Source: Solirubrobacter sp963792915
GTDB taxonomy: Bacteria; Actinomycetota; Thermoleophilia; Solirubrobacterales; Solirubrobacteraceae
Reading direction: 5' to 3'
Length of the DNA stretch: 64,000 nucleotides
Assembly: GCA_963792915.1 (NCBI GenBank)
Contig: CAWBYD010000007.1
Coordinates: forward strand, 496,001 to 560,000
How positions within the stretch are numbered: position 1 is the stretch's first letter; each line of letters begins with the position of its first letter. This document shows positions 7,929 through 19,300 of this stretch, piece by piece. The notes under the pieces were generated by a model. The model ran no database searches, was not told the origin of the DNA, and was given only the letters and a program-made list of their open reading frames with translations. Position numbers and translations under genes: made by a program.

Positions 7929-10900
7929 GCCGCGTGCTCCAGGACGTCGGTCAGCCGGCCGGCCGTCTCGCGCACGTGCGGCGGCTGCAGACAGCTGAAG
8001 TGGTCGCCGGGGATGTCGACCACGTCGAGCTCACCGAGGCAGATGTCCCGCCAGAACGTGGTCATGTCGTCGCGCAGCCACGGCAGGAAGTGCGTGTCGC
8101 CCGTCTGGCGCAGGAACACGATGTCGCCCGCGTACGGCGTGGCGGCGTGGTCGGCGACGGCCTGCAGGCTGTGGCGCACGACGCGGTAGAGCGAGCTGAC
8201 GTGCATCGTGCCGTCGAGCTCGGGCCGCGCGGCGGTGAGCTCGCGGCCGATCGCCGCGAGGCGCTCCTCCTGCGGTGTCTGCGAGAGCCGGGCGAACTGC
8301 TCGGCGGCCGCGCTGAGCTCCGGGTCGCCGCCAAGCTGCGCGACCGCGCCCTCGGCCACACGCTCGGAGTCGGCCGCCAGCAGCGCGGCGAACACGCGGC
8401 CCATCACGTGCTCGCCGGGGTAGCCGAGCCGCTCGGGCTCGACGTCCGCGACCCGCGCGAAGACGTACTCGGCGACGAGCTCGTCGTCGATCGGGCGAGG
8501 CAGCGTGTAGCTGCTGATCACGGTCAGCGTCTCCACACTCACCCCCGCCTCGGTCAGCCGCCGGGCGACCTCGGTGGCCAGCAGCCCGCCCATGCAGTAG
8601 CCGACGATGTGGAAGCTCGAGTGCCCGGTCTCCTGCAGCTCGCGCACGTAGCGGTCAGCGAGGCGGTCGAGCAGGCCCTCGGGCGGCTCGTCGAGGTACG
8701 GCGCGACGGCGTTGACCGCCAGGCCGGCAAGCGGCTGCCCGTCGTCAAGCTCGTCGATCAGCGCGCGGTAGGGCGCGAGCGTGCCGCTGCCTTCGTGTAC
8801 CAGCACGCGCAGCGGGCCGTCGCCGTCGCGCAGCATGACGAGCGCCGCCGCGTCGGCGGCCGGGGGTTGCGCCTCGTCGCCCTCGGGCGCGCTGCGCAGC
8901 CGCTCGGAGAGCTCGGCCACGGTCGGCCTGTTGAGGATGTGGCGCACGAGGTCGTCCCACTCCAGGTGCGCGGCCTCGGGCAGCTCGTCGCGCAGGCGCC
9001 CTGCCAGCTTGGCGACGATCAGCGAATCGCCGCCGAGCGCGAAGAAGTCCTGCTCGCGCCCGACGCGCTCGAGCCCCAGCGCCTCGCTCCACAGCGCCGC
9101 GACGCGCCGCTCGAGGTCGTCGGCCGGCTCGCCGCCCGCAGATGCGCGCCGCTGCGCCGCGCGCGGCAGCCAGCCGCGCAGCGTCGCATGGTCGAGCTTG
9201 CCGTTCGCCGTCAGCGGGAGCGCGTCGACGATCTGCAGCTCGCTGGGGATCATCGCGTCGGGGACGCGCTCGTCGAGGTGGGCGCGGACGTCGTCGGCGG
9301 TCAGCCGTGCGCGGTCGGCCTTGAAGCGGGCGGCGATCACCTGCTGGCCGAGCGCACCGGTCACGTCCGTCGCGCGCGGCAGGCTCATGACGCGGTCGGC
9401 GCCGGCCTCCTCGAGCAGCGTGCGCCACTGCTCGACGTGCAGGAACGTCTGGTCGCGGCCGTGACGGAGGTCGTCGTAGTCCCACTTGGCCGGGTCCTTG
9501 TCCGGCATCATGAACTCCATCGAGGTCATGATCTGGTAGCTGTCGCGCGTGGTTTCGATGAACACGAGCCAGCCGCCCGCGGTCAGCAGCTCGCGCAGCC
9601 GTCCGAGCACGTGGCCGGCGTGCCGCGAGTTGTGGAGCACGTTCGCGCAAACGATCACGTCGAAGCTGTTGGGCTCATAGCCCTGGGCGCGCGGGTCCTC
9701 GTTGATGTCGAAGAGGCCGTAGCGGACCCACGGCTGGGCCTCGAAGCGCTTGGCGGCCTCGGTCAGGAAGAACTGCGAGACGTCGGTGAACAGGTAGTCG
9801 ACGTCCGCGCCGTCGAGCGCCTCGATCAGCTGGGCGCTCGTGCCGCCGATCCCGGCCCCGACCTCCATGACCCGCAGGTGCGGGCGCTCGGACGCGATCT
9901 GCTGGAGCGTCGCCACCGTCGCGGCGTTCACGTACCGGCTGATCACGTTCTCGCGATACGCCGCCTCGGAGATCGTCAGGTCGCCCGCCGGGAACAGCAG
10001 CGGCAGCGGGTCGAGGTGGTCGCGCAGCAGGTCGAGCAGCCGGTCGGCGCTCGCCCGGAAGTAGCCGATCAGCGCCGCCGGATAGAGATCCTCGCGCTGG
10101 CGCTCGTCGACCGCGGCCCACGCCGCCTCGGCGTCGGCCGCGCTCAGCGGCTCGCGCGTGCGGTAGGCGCCCTCCGCGTCGCGCTCGAGCAGGCCCTCGG
10201 CGGTCAGGACCGCGAGCCAGCGCCGCAGTAGGCGGTGATGGCGGGCCGCGGCGCTCGTGGCCTCGACGATCTCGTCGAGCCGGTGCTCGTCCTCGGTGGT
10301 GGCGAACAGCCCGGCGGACTGGAGCGCGCGGTGCATCCCAACGACCGCCGCGCGGTCCAGCCGCCGCATGAACTCGGCCAGCTCGTCGCGGTCGACGCCC
10401 GCGGTGGCGGCGTCGCCGGCGCGGGATGCCGCCTGCTCGAGCCGGGCCTGATCGCCGGGCGCCGGCGCCACCGTGGCGGGCTGTATGAACGCCGCCAGAC
10501 GGCGGTCGAGGCTCTCGCCGTCGTCGAGCGCCACGGCCGCGCCGACCGCGGGATGCTCGGCGATCGCCGCCTCGACCTCGGCGAGCTCGATCCGATGCCC
10601 GCGAATCTTGACCTGGCGGTCCTCGCGCCCGAGGAACTCGATCTCGCCGTCGGGCCGATAGCGGCCGAAGTCGCCGGTGCGGTACAGGCGCTCGCCCGTG
10701 CGCGGATGGATGAGGAACCGCTCGGCGGTCTTCTCCTCGTCGTTGAGGTACCCGGCGGCAAGCCCGCTGCCGCCGATGTACAGCTCGCCGGCCACCCAGT
10801 CCGGGCACGGGAACAGCGCGTCGTCGAGCACGTGGAAGGTCTGGTTGGCGAGCGGCGTCCCGTAGGGGATGCGCTCGCGGTCCTCGTCGTCGATCCGGTG

Positions 10901-13345
10901 CTGGATCGACCAGATCGACGCCTCCGTGGCACCTCCGAGCGAAATGAGGTCGATTCGCGGCACGAGCGCGCGCACGCGCCCGGGGAGCGTGGTCGGGATC
11001 CAGTCGCCGGAGAGCAGCGCCAGGCGCAGCGAGCTGAGGTCGGCGCGGCCCGGGGTGACGGCGTGCACGAGCATTTCCATCTGCGCCGGCACCGAGTTCC
11101 ACACGGTCACGCCGTGGCGCTCGACGAGCTGCGCCCAGTGCGACGGGTCCGTCCGCCGCTCGGCGTCGGGCAGGACGAGGCAGCCGCCGGCGGCGAGCGT
11201 CCCGAAGACGTCGTAGACCGAGAGGTCGAAGGCGAGCGAGGCGAGACCGAGCACGCGGTCGTCGGCCGTCACCCCGAAACGGCGGTTGATGTCGGCGATC
11301 GTGTTCGCCGCGCTCATGTGGGCGATCGTCACGCCCTTCGGGCGCCCCGTCGAGCCCGAGGTATAGATGACGTACGCCGGGTCGTCGCCGAGCGCGACGG
11401 CCGGCCAGTCGGCGAGGCGCTCCGGGTCCACCGGCTCGAGCCGGTCGACGGCCAGCCCGTCGGTGCCCAGACGCTCCTGGGTGAGGAGGTGCGCGACGCC
11501 GGCGTCCGCGAGCAGCCGGCGGCGGCGCTCGTGCGGCTGCGTGGCGTCGATCGGCACGTACGTGGCGCCGGCCAGCAGGACGCCGAGCACGCCGGCGACC
11601 TGCTCCCAGCCCTTGTCCATCTCCACGCCGACGAGCGAGCCGCGTCGGCAACCTTCGGCGGCGAGCGCCTCGGCGACGGCCAGCGCGCGGCCGAGCAGCA
11701 CGCCGTAGCTGAGCGTGCGCTCGCCGGCGATCACCGCGGGCCGCTCCGGCGTCTGCGTCGCGTGCCGGAGGAACGGGGCGTGCAGGAGGCCGGAGGGCAG
11801 CGGCGCGGCCGTGTGGTTAACCTCGGCGCGGCGCTCGGCCTGGGCGGCCGGGAGCGGCATCGGCTCAAGGCACGACCACCAGACGTCGCTGTCGGCGAGC
11901 CGCTCGAGCAGTGCCGTGAAGGCCTCGAACATCGCCTCGATCAGCCAGGGCGGGAACAGGTCCTGGCGGACGTCCCAGCGCGCCTCGAGCGTGTCGCCTT
12001 CGACGACCGCCTGGCAGTCGATCCACACCTGCGGCGTCTCGGCGAGGCCGTAGCCGACCTCGCCCCAGGGCTCGGCGGCGTCGTCGCGCATGCCGATCGT
12101 GCTCGTGAACACGACCGGCATCAGCGCGGCGGCGCGCCCGCGGCGGCGCGCGATCTCACGCAGCAGCTCGACGCCGCTGTAGAGCCGGTGGTCCATGTCG
12201 TCCCAGAGCTGCTCCTGCACCGCCCGGGCGCGCGCCTCGAACGTTTCGGCGGCGCGGCGGTTGACGGCCAGCAGGCTCACGGAGGTGAAGTCGCCGACCA
12301 GGCGCTGCACCTGCTCGTGCAGCGGTTGACGGTTCAGGACGGTGAGGTTGAGCGTGAACTGGGGCTGACGGCTCCAGCGCCCCACGACTTCGGCGAACGC
12401 GCTCAGGACGGCGGTCGACCCGGTGATGCCGTGCTCGCGCGCGTGCGCCTGGAGCCTGCTCCAGCGCCCGGCGTCCAGGACCGCGCGGTGGCGGCGGAAG
12501 CGCGTGCTCGCGCCGGCGTCGCCGACCGGCAGCTCGGGCGCGGCCGGCAGGTCGTCGATGCGCGACTCCCAGTACTGGCGGTCGCGTTGGCGCTGCGGGC
12601 CGTCGCGCAGCTCCCGCTCGGCGAGCAGATAATCGCGGAAGCCGATCTCGAGTTCCGGGAGCTCGCTCTCGCCCGTGTAGAGCGCGCGCAACTCGTCGAG
12701 CAGCAGCTGGATACTGAGGTAGTCGGCGATCAGGAAGTCGACGGAGACGTGCAGGACAGCGCGCTCGTCGAGTTCGGTGATGCGCAGCTCGAATAGCGGC
12801 CACGTCGCCGGTTCGTATATGCGGTGGTCCAGCGCATCGCGGACCGTCTGGAGGTGCTCGGCCTGGCGCTCGGCGCTCGCGTCGCGCAGGTCCGCCACGG
12901 CGATTTGGTACTCCGGGACCTCGGGCATCACGCGCTGGGAGCCGTCGAGGTCGATCGTCGCCCGCAGCATGTCGTGGCGCTCGATCAGCCGCTGCCAGGC
13001 GTGGCTGAGCCGCGCGGGGTCGAGCGCGTCGAACGAGAGCTCGGCGTAGACCTGGCACGGCACGCCGCCGTAGTCGAACGCGTCGCGACGCCCGAGCAGG
13101 TAGGCGGCCTGCACGTCGGTGACCGGGAACGGGTCGAAGCGGTGCTCCGGGTCGGGCTGGACCCGCGCCCGCTCGGCGTCCGCCCGCAGGTGGGACAGCA
13201 ACTCGTCACGGTGCTGTTGGAGCAGCTCGCGCCGTTCGTCGCTCATCACGCCGCGGGGCGCCTGGAAGCGGAGCCGCCCCTCGTCCTCCCAGAGCCGGAC
13301 GCCGGCTCGCTCGAGGTCGGTCAGCAGGTCGCCGGTCGCGCTCAT
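7925..13345 (-). CDS. NRPS, terminal PchF-like module: docking-Cy-A(MT)-PCP-TE
   Basis: The protein is 1806 residues, almost the length of PchF, with the same order. Residues 1-55 look like a TubC-type docking domain. The heterocyclisation domain (about 70-490) has DFLIAD at 203-208 in place of the condensation HHxxxDG. The A domain starts near 518. Its pocket reads D-L-Y (FDLSVYDVF), N (VWNSVPA), L-S (LLSGDWIP), L and I-W (TEASIW), the cysteine code. A methyltransferase (VMEVGAGIGGTSAQL near 1158) is embedded after the KIRGHRIEL motif. The PCP serine is in GGDSL near 1438. The TE elbow near 1581 is GYCMGG, with Cys as nucleophile. By analogy it adds, cyclises and methylates a third cysteine, then hydrolyses the chain. 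The ATG at 13343-13345 overlaps the upstream stop. Confidence 0.95.
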   Translation of the reverse strand: MSATGDLLTDLERAGVRLWEDEGRLRFQAPRGVMSDERRELLQQHRDELLSHLRADAERARVQPDPEHRFDPFPVTDVQAAYLLGRRDAFDYGGVPCQVYAELSFDALDPARLSHAWQRLIERHDMLRATIDLDGSQRVMPEVPEYQIAVADLRDASAERQAEHLQTVRDALDHRIYEPATWPLFELRITELDERAVLHVSVDFLIADYLSIQLLLDELRALYTGESELPELEIGFRDYLLAERELRDGPQRQRDRQYWESRIDDLPAAPELPVGDAGASTRFRRHRAVLDAGRWSRLQAHAREHGITGSTAVLSAFAEVVGRWSRQPQFTLNLTVLNRQPLHEQVQRLVGDFTSVSLLAVNRRAAETFEARARAVQEQLWDDMDHRLYSGVELLREIARRRGRAAALMPVVFTSTIGMRDDAAEPWGEVGYGLAETPQVWIDCQAVVEGDTLEARWDVRQDLFPPWLIEAMFEAFTALLERLADSDVWWSCLEPMPLPAAQAERRAEVNHTAAPLPSGLLHAPFLRHATQTPERPAVIAGERTLSYGVLLGRALAVAEALAAEGCRRGSLVGVEMDKGWEQVAGVLGVLLAGATYVPIDATQPHERRRRLLADAGVAHLLTQERLGTDGLAVDRLEPVDPERLADWPAVALGDDPAYVIYTSGSTGRPKGVTIAHMSAANTIADINRRFGVTADDRVLGLASLAFDLSVYDVFGTLAAGGCLVLPDAERRTDPSHWAQLVERHGVTVWNSVPAQMEMLVHAVTPGRADLSSLRLALLSGDWIPTTLPGRVRALVPRIDLISLGGATEASIWSIQHRIDDEDRERIPYGTPLANQTFHVLDDALFPCPDWVAGELYIGGSGLAAGYLNDEEKTAERFLIHPRTGERLYRTGDFGRYRPDGEIEFLGREDRQVKIRGHRIELAEVEAAIAEHPAVGAAVALDDGESLDRRLAAFIQPATVAPAPGDQARLEQAASRAGDAATAGVDRDELAEFMRRLDRAAVVGMHRALQSAGLFATTEDEHRLDEIVEATSAAARHHRLLRRWLAVLTAEGLLERDAEGAYRTREPLSAADAEAAWAAVDERQREDLYPAALIGYFRASADRLLDLLRDHLDPLPLLFPAGDLTISEAAYRENVISRYVNAATVATLQQIASERPHLRVMEVGAGIGGTSAQLIEALDGADVDYLFTDVSQFFLTEAAKRFEAQPWVRYGLFDINEDPRAQGYEPNSFDVIVCANVLHNSRHAGHVLGRLRELLTAGGWLVFIETTRDSYQIMTSMEFMMPDKDPAKWDYDDLRHGRDQTFLHVEQWRTLLEEAGADRVMSLPRATDVTGALGQQVIAARFKADRARLTADDVRAHLDERVPDAMIPSELQIVDALPLTANGKLDHATLRGWLPRAAQRRASAGGEPADDLERRVAALWSEALGLERVGREQDFFALGGDSLIVAKLAGRLRDELPEAAHLEWDDLVRHILNRPTVAELSERLRSAPEGDEAQPPAADAAALVMLRDGDGPLRVLVHEGSGTLAPYRALIDELDDGQPLAGLAVNAVAPYLDEPPEGLLDRLADRYVRELQETGHSSFHIVGYCMGGLLATEVARRLTEAGVSVETLTVISSYTLPRPIDDELVAEYVFARVADVEPERLGYPGEHVMGRVFAALLAADSERVAEGAVAQLGGDPELSAAAEQFARLSQTPQEERLAAIGRELTAARPELDGTMHVSSLYRVVRHSLQAVADHAATPYAGDIVFLRQTGDTHFLPWLRDDMTTFWRDICLGELDVVDIPGDHFSCLQPPHVRETAGRLTDVLEHAA

Positions 13346-16300
13346 ATCACGCCCTCCTCGATGGCTTCGGTGTGCAGTGATCCGTCGGCGCCGGGCAGCT
13401 CTCGCGCCAGCCCAGCCACGGTCTCGGCGCGGAAGAGCTGGCGCAGCGACACGGTCCAGCCGAATCGCCGTTCCAGCAGCTCCACGAGCCGGGTGGCCAG
13501 CAGGCTGTCACCGCCGAGGACGACGAAGTTGTCGTGGCGCCCGACCCGCGGCACCTCCAGTACCTCCGCCCACGCCTGCGCGAGCCGCTGCTCGCACTCG
13601 TCCTGCGGCTCGTCGCCGGACTCATCCCGGGACGGCTCGGCCAGGCCGTCGAGGGCGTCACGGTCGAGCTTGCCGTTGGCCGTGAGCGGGAGCCGCTCGA
13701 CGGTGATGAACTCCTTTGGAACCGCATAGTCGGGCAGCCGCTCGCGGAGATGGCCGGCCAGCGCTTCGGTGTTGAGAGCGCCGTCGGCCGGCACCACGAA
13801 CGACACGAGCCGCAGCGTCTCGCGCTCGCCGGTGGTGGCGGTCGTGGCCTGGGCGATGTCGGGGTGGCTGGTGAGGGCGGCGGTGATCTCTCCCAGCTCG
13901 ATGCGGTGGCCGCGGAGCTTGATCTGGTGATCGGTGCGGCCCTGGAACTCGAGCGTCCCATCAGGCCAGTAGCGGCCCTGGTCGCCCGTGCGATACCAAC
14001 GCTCGCCGTCATCGGTCACGAAGCGCTCGCGGGTCTGCTCGAGATCATGGCGATACCCGCGCGCGACCCCCTCGCCCCCGATCCACAGCTCCCCCGTCAC
14101 CCAGTCCGGACAGTCCTGCCCGCGCGCATCGACCACCCGGTAGCGCTGATTGGCCAGCGGCCGCCCATACGGGATGCTCGCCCACGCCGGATCGACCTCC
14201 TCGACCGCGAACACGTTCGACCAGATCGCCGCCTCGGTCGCGCCACCCAGCGCCAACAACCGGCAGCCCGGAGCAGCCGCACGCAACCGCCCAGGAAGAT
14301 CCAGCCCGATCCAATCGCCCGAGAGCAACGCCACCCGCAGGCTTCCCGGCGGCGCCTCGGGCTCGGTCGCGGTCAGCAGCATGTCCAGCAGCGCCGGCAC
14401 GCTGTTCCACACCGTGACCCCGTGCTCGCCGATCAGCTCACGCCAGCGGCGAGCCTCACGCCGCTCCTCCTCCGCGATCAAGACGATCGCGGCACCGACA
14501 GCCAGCGGTGCAAACACGTCATACACCGACAGATCGAAGTCCAACGCCGAAACCGCGAGCACACGATCGTCGGGGCCGAGCGCGATGCGGCGGTTGACGT
14601 CGGCGATCGTGTTCAGCGCCGCGGCATGAGTGATCTCCACACCCTTCGGCTCACCCGTCGAGCCACTGGTGAAGATCACGTACCCCAGCCCGTCCGGGTC
14701 CTGCGCGACCGGCCCGAGCAGCGGCGCGTGCCCTGCCAACCCAGCCAACCCGCGCTCGTCGATCACCAGCGCGGTCCCCGCACGCTCGTAGATGCGCTCA
14801 CGACGCGCCTGCGGCTGCTCGACGCCGACCGGCACGTAGGCCGCGCCCGCGGCCAGCACACCGAGCACCGCCGCCAGCTGACCCGGGCCCTTGGGCAACG
14901 TGACCGCAACCACCTCGCCCCGCCCCACCCCGCGCTCGCGCAGGCCGCCCGCGATCCGCAGCGCCCGCTCTGAGAGCTCGCCGTACGAGACGTGCTCGTC
15001 GCCCGCCAGCACCGCGACCCGCCCACCATCCTCGGCGGCGCGCGCGAAGAACGCGTCGTGGAGCGCTTCGCGGGGCGCCGGGGCCTGCGTGGCGTTGACC
15101 TGCTCGCGAACCGCGCGCTGACCCGCCGGCAGCAAAGCCGGGACAGGCTGCTCCCAATCCGCCGCGGCCAGCCACTCCAACAGCCCCACGTACGCGCCGA
15201 ACATCGCATCCAGCACGCCCTCCGGGAACAGCCCGTCGACCGCGTCCCAGTTGAGCAGCACCCCGCCGTCGAGCTCCACCACCTGATGGTCGAGCCACAC
15301 CTGCGGCGTCTGCGAGATGCCCCACACGCGCTCCGCGAACGGCGGTGCCGAGTGCTCCTCACGCCCGACGCCGAGCGTGCTGGTGAGCACCACGGGCATC
15401 GCCACGTCGGCCGATCCCCGCCGGCGCGCGAGCTCGCGCATGACCCAGATCGCGGACGCCTCGCTGTGCTGGAGGTCGCGGCCGACCTGCTCCTGCAGGC
15501 GCCGGGCGGACGCCGCCCAGCTCTCACCGGGCTGCGGCTGGTAGGCGAGCAGCAACAGCGACGTGAAGTCGCCCATGACGTTTCCGATGTCCGGATGGAC
15601 GTCGCGCCGGTCGAAGAGCGTGAGGTTCACCGTCAGCGCCGCGTGCGTGCTCCATGCCGAGAGCACCTCGCAGAACGCCGTCGCCAGCACGCTCGACGCG
15701 GTCAAGCCGTGCGCACGGGCCCGCTCGCTGATCGCCTGCCAGCGCTCGGCGTCCACGTGCGCCTCGCGGCGGGTGAACGTCGGCCGGCCGAGCTTCGCCG
15801 GATCGGTGCGCAGCGGCAGGTCGGGCGCGGGCGGCAGATCGTCCAGGCGCTCGCGCCAGTAGGCCTGGGCCGACTCGAGCGCCTGCGGGTCCGGCTCGAC
15901 CTGCTCGACGTAATCGCGGAACGACACGCCGACCGGCGGCAGCTCCGCGTCGAGGTCCGCGTAGAGCTGCTCGAGCTCGTCGAAGAATGTCATCGCGCTG
16001 AGCGCGTCGAGGATGATGTTGTCCAGGCTCACGCCGATCCGTGCGCGCTCGCCGTAGCGGACGGCGCGCAGGTCGAACAGCGGCCAGCGCGTCGCGTCGA
16101 TCAGCTGGTGCGACATCGCGGAGCGCAACTCCGCCAACGCGGCGTCCGGCGCGTCCACGGGCGCGTCGGTGACCGGCAGGCGGAACCGATCGACGCGGGG
16201 CAGGATGCGCTGGCTGCCGTCGGCGAGGAAGACCGCGCGCAGCATCTCGTGGTGAGCGACCAACCGGTTGATCGCCTCCTCGAGGCGCGCGAGGTCGACC

Positions 16301-19300
16301 CCCTCGCCGTCCAGCTCCGTGTAGAAGTGGCAGCCGACGCCGCCGAGCGCGAAGTCGTCGGTGCGGCCCATCCAGTAGGCGCGCTGCACGTCGGTCGGTG
16401 GGAACGGCTCGTGCCGGTGCTCGACGTCCGCAACGAGCGCTCGCTGCTGCCGCTCGCCGCCCGCCAGACGGAGCGTCGCCGCGAAGTCCGCCAGCACGGG
16501 CCGCTCGAACAGCGACCCGAGCTCCGCGCCCTCGACGCCCTCGGCGCCCAGGCGCGCGATCAGCCGCGTGGCCAGCAGGCTGTCCCCGCCGAGCTCGAAG
16601 AAGCTCTGTCCGCGGCCGACCTCGTTCACGCCAAGCACTTCACTCCACACGGTCCCGACGAGCGTTTCGACGCCCTCGCGCGGCGGCTCGGCCGCGACCG
16701 GCGCGCCGCCCTCGCCCTCCAGCAGCGCCTGGACCGCCGCGCGGTCGACCTTGCCGTTGGCGCTCAGCGGCAGCGCGTCGGCCCGCACGATCACGTCGGG
16801 CACCATGTAGTCGGGCAGGCGGTTCGCGGCCCACCTGCGCAGCTCGTCGCGATCGGCGTCATCACCGACCACGACGGCGCCGAGCCGCCGCGCGGGCCGC
16901 CCGAGCGTCGCCGCCGCGGCCTGCGCGATGCCGGGGTGGCTGGTGAGGGCGGCGGTGATCTCTCCCAGCTCGATGCGGTGGCCGCGGAGCTTGATCTGGT
17001 GATCGGTGCGGCCCTGGAACTCGAGCGTCCCATCAGGCCAGTAGCGGCCCTGGTCGCCCGTGCGATACCAACGCTCGCCGTCATCGGTCACGAAGCGCTC
17101 GCGGGTCTGCTCAGGATCATGGCGATACCCGCGCGCGACCCCCTCGCCCCCGATCCACAGCTCCCCCGTCACCCAGTCCGGACAGTCCTGCCCGCGCGCA
17201 TCGACCACCCGGTAGCGCTGATTGGCCAGCGGCCGCCCATACGGGATGCTCGCCCACGCCGGATCGACCTCCTCGACCGCGAACACGTTCGACCAGATCG
17301 CCGCCTCGGTCGCGCCACCCAGCGCCAACAACCGGCAGCCCGGAGCAGCCGCACGCAACCGCCCAGGAAGATCCAGCCCGATCCAATCGCCCGAGAGCAA
17401 CGCCACCCGCAGGCTTCCCGGCAGCGCCTCGGGCTCGGTCGCGGTCAGCAGCATGTCCAGCAGCGCCGGCACGCTGTTCCACACCGTGACCCCGTGCTCG
17501 CCGATCAGCTCACGCCAGCGGCGAGCCTCACGCCGCTCCTCCTCCGCGATCAAGACGATCGCGGCACCGACAGCCAGCGGTGCAAACACGTCATACACCG
17601 ACAGATCGAAGTCCAACGCCGAAACCGCGAGCACACGATCGTCGGGGCCGAGCGCGATGCGGCGGTTGACGTCGGCGATCGTGTTCAGCGCCGCGGCATG
17701 AGTGATCTCCACACCCTTCGGCTCACCCGTCGAGCCACTGGTGAAGATCACGTACCCCAGCCCGTCCGGGTCCTGCGCGACCGGCCCGAGCAGCGGCGCG
17801 TGCCCTGCCAACCCAGCCAACCCGCGCTCGTCGATCACCAGCGCGGTCCCCGCACGCTCGTAGATGCGCTCACGACGCGCCTGCGGCTGCTCGACGCCGA
17901 CCGGCACGTAGGCCGCGCCCGCGGCCAGCACACCGAGCACCGCCGCCAGCTGACCCGGGCCCTTGGGCAACGTGACCGCAACCACCTCGCCCCGCCCCAC
18001 CCCGCGCTCGCGCAGGCCGCCCGCGATCCGCAGCGCCCGCTCTGAGAGCTCGCCGTACGAGACGTGCTCGTCGCCCGCCAGCACCGCGACCCGCCCACCA
18101 TCCTCGGCGGCGCGCGCGAAGAACGCGTCGTGGAGCGCTTCGCGGGGCGCCGGGGCCTGCGTGGCGTTGACCTGCTCGCGAACCGCGCGCTGACCCGCCG
18201 GCAGCAAAGCCGGGACAGGCTGCTCCCAATCCGCCGCGGCCAGCCACTCCAACAGCCCCACGTACGCGCCGAACATCGCATCCAGCACGCCCTCCGGGAA
18301 CAGCCCGTCGACCGCGTCCCAGTTGAGCAGCACCCCGCCGTCGAGCTCCACCACCTGATGGTCGAGCCACACCTGCGGCGTCTGCGAGAGCATCCAGCCG
18401 ACGCGGCCGAGCCGCGCCTGCACGGGCTCGGGGATCAGACCCCCCATGCCGAGCGCGCTCGTGAAGACCACCGGCGCGGCCACGGAGGGCCCGGCGCCCG
18501 AGCGGGTGCGGGCGAGGTCGCGCAGGACCTCGACGCCCGAGTAGTCGCTGTGCGCGGCGTGCTCGCGGAAGCTCGCCTGCACGCGCCGGGCGCGCTCGGC
18601 GAAGGATGCCGGGTCGCTCACGTCGGCCTCGACCAGCGTGAGGTTCGTGAAGTCGGCGACCATCCGCTCGGCGCCGGGCACCAGGTGCTGACGGTCGAAC
18701 AGCGGCAGGTTGAGCAGGAAGCGCGGCTCGGCGCTCCAGGCGCCGAGCGCCTCGGCGTAGGCGGTCGCCAGCGCCATCGCGGGGGTGACGCCGTGGCGGC
18801 GCGCCCGCTGCGCGAGCCGGTCCCAGCCCGCAGCGGACAGCCGGTGCTCGCGCCGGGTGAAGCGCGGCGTGCCGAGCTGCGCCGGGTCGGCGGCCAGCGG
18901 GAGTTCGGGGCCGCCCGGAAGCTCCGGCAACCGCTCCCGCCAGTAGGCCATGGCCTCGCCGCGCGACTCGGCACGGCGCGCTTCGAGCGCCGCGAGGTAG
19001 CCGGGGAACGAGCCTTCGAGGTCCGGCAGCTCGTCGCCCCCGAACAGCGCCGCCAGGTCCTCGAGGAAGAGCTGGATGCTGCGCACGTCGGCGACCAGCA
19101 GGTCGAAGTTGAAGTGCAGCCGATGCCGGCCTTCCGGCAGCCGGCTCAGCTGCACGTCGAAGACCTCACCGCGGTCCACGTCGAGGCGGCGGTGCGAGAG
19201 CCGCTCGCGCAGCTCGAGCAGCCGTGCGCCGGCGTCCTCGCCCAGGTCGTGCACGGTCAGCCCCGGCCAGCCGGCCTGCGCCCGGATGCGCTGGCGCCCG

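Noticed and set aside
7757..18045. Very long plus-strand open frames opposite the NRPS genes, up to 1017 codons
   Set aside because: They are mirror frames of the NRPS coding strand, Arg/Gln/Val-rich, without domains, and repeat where the A-domain repeat repeats. High GC removes stop codons by chance.
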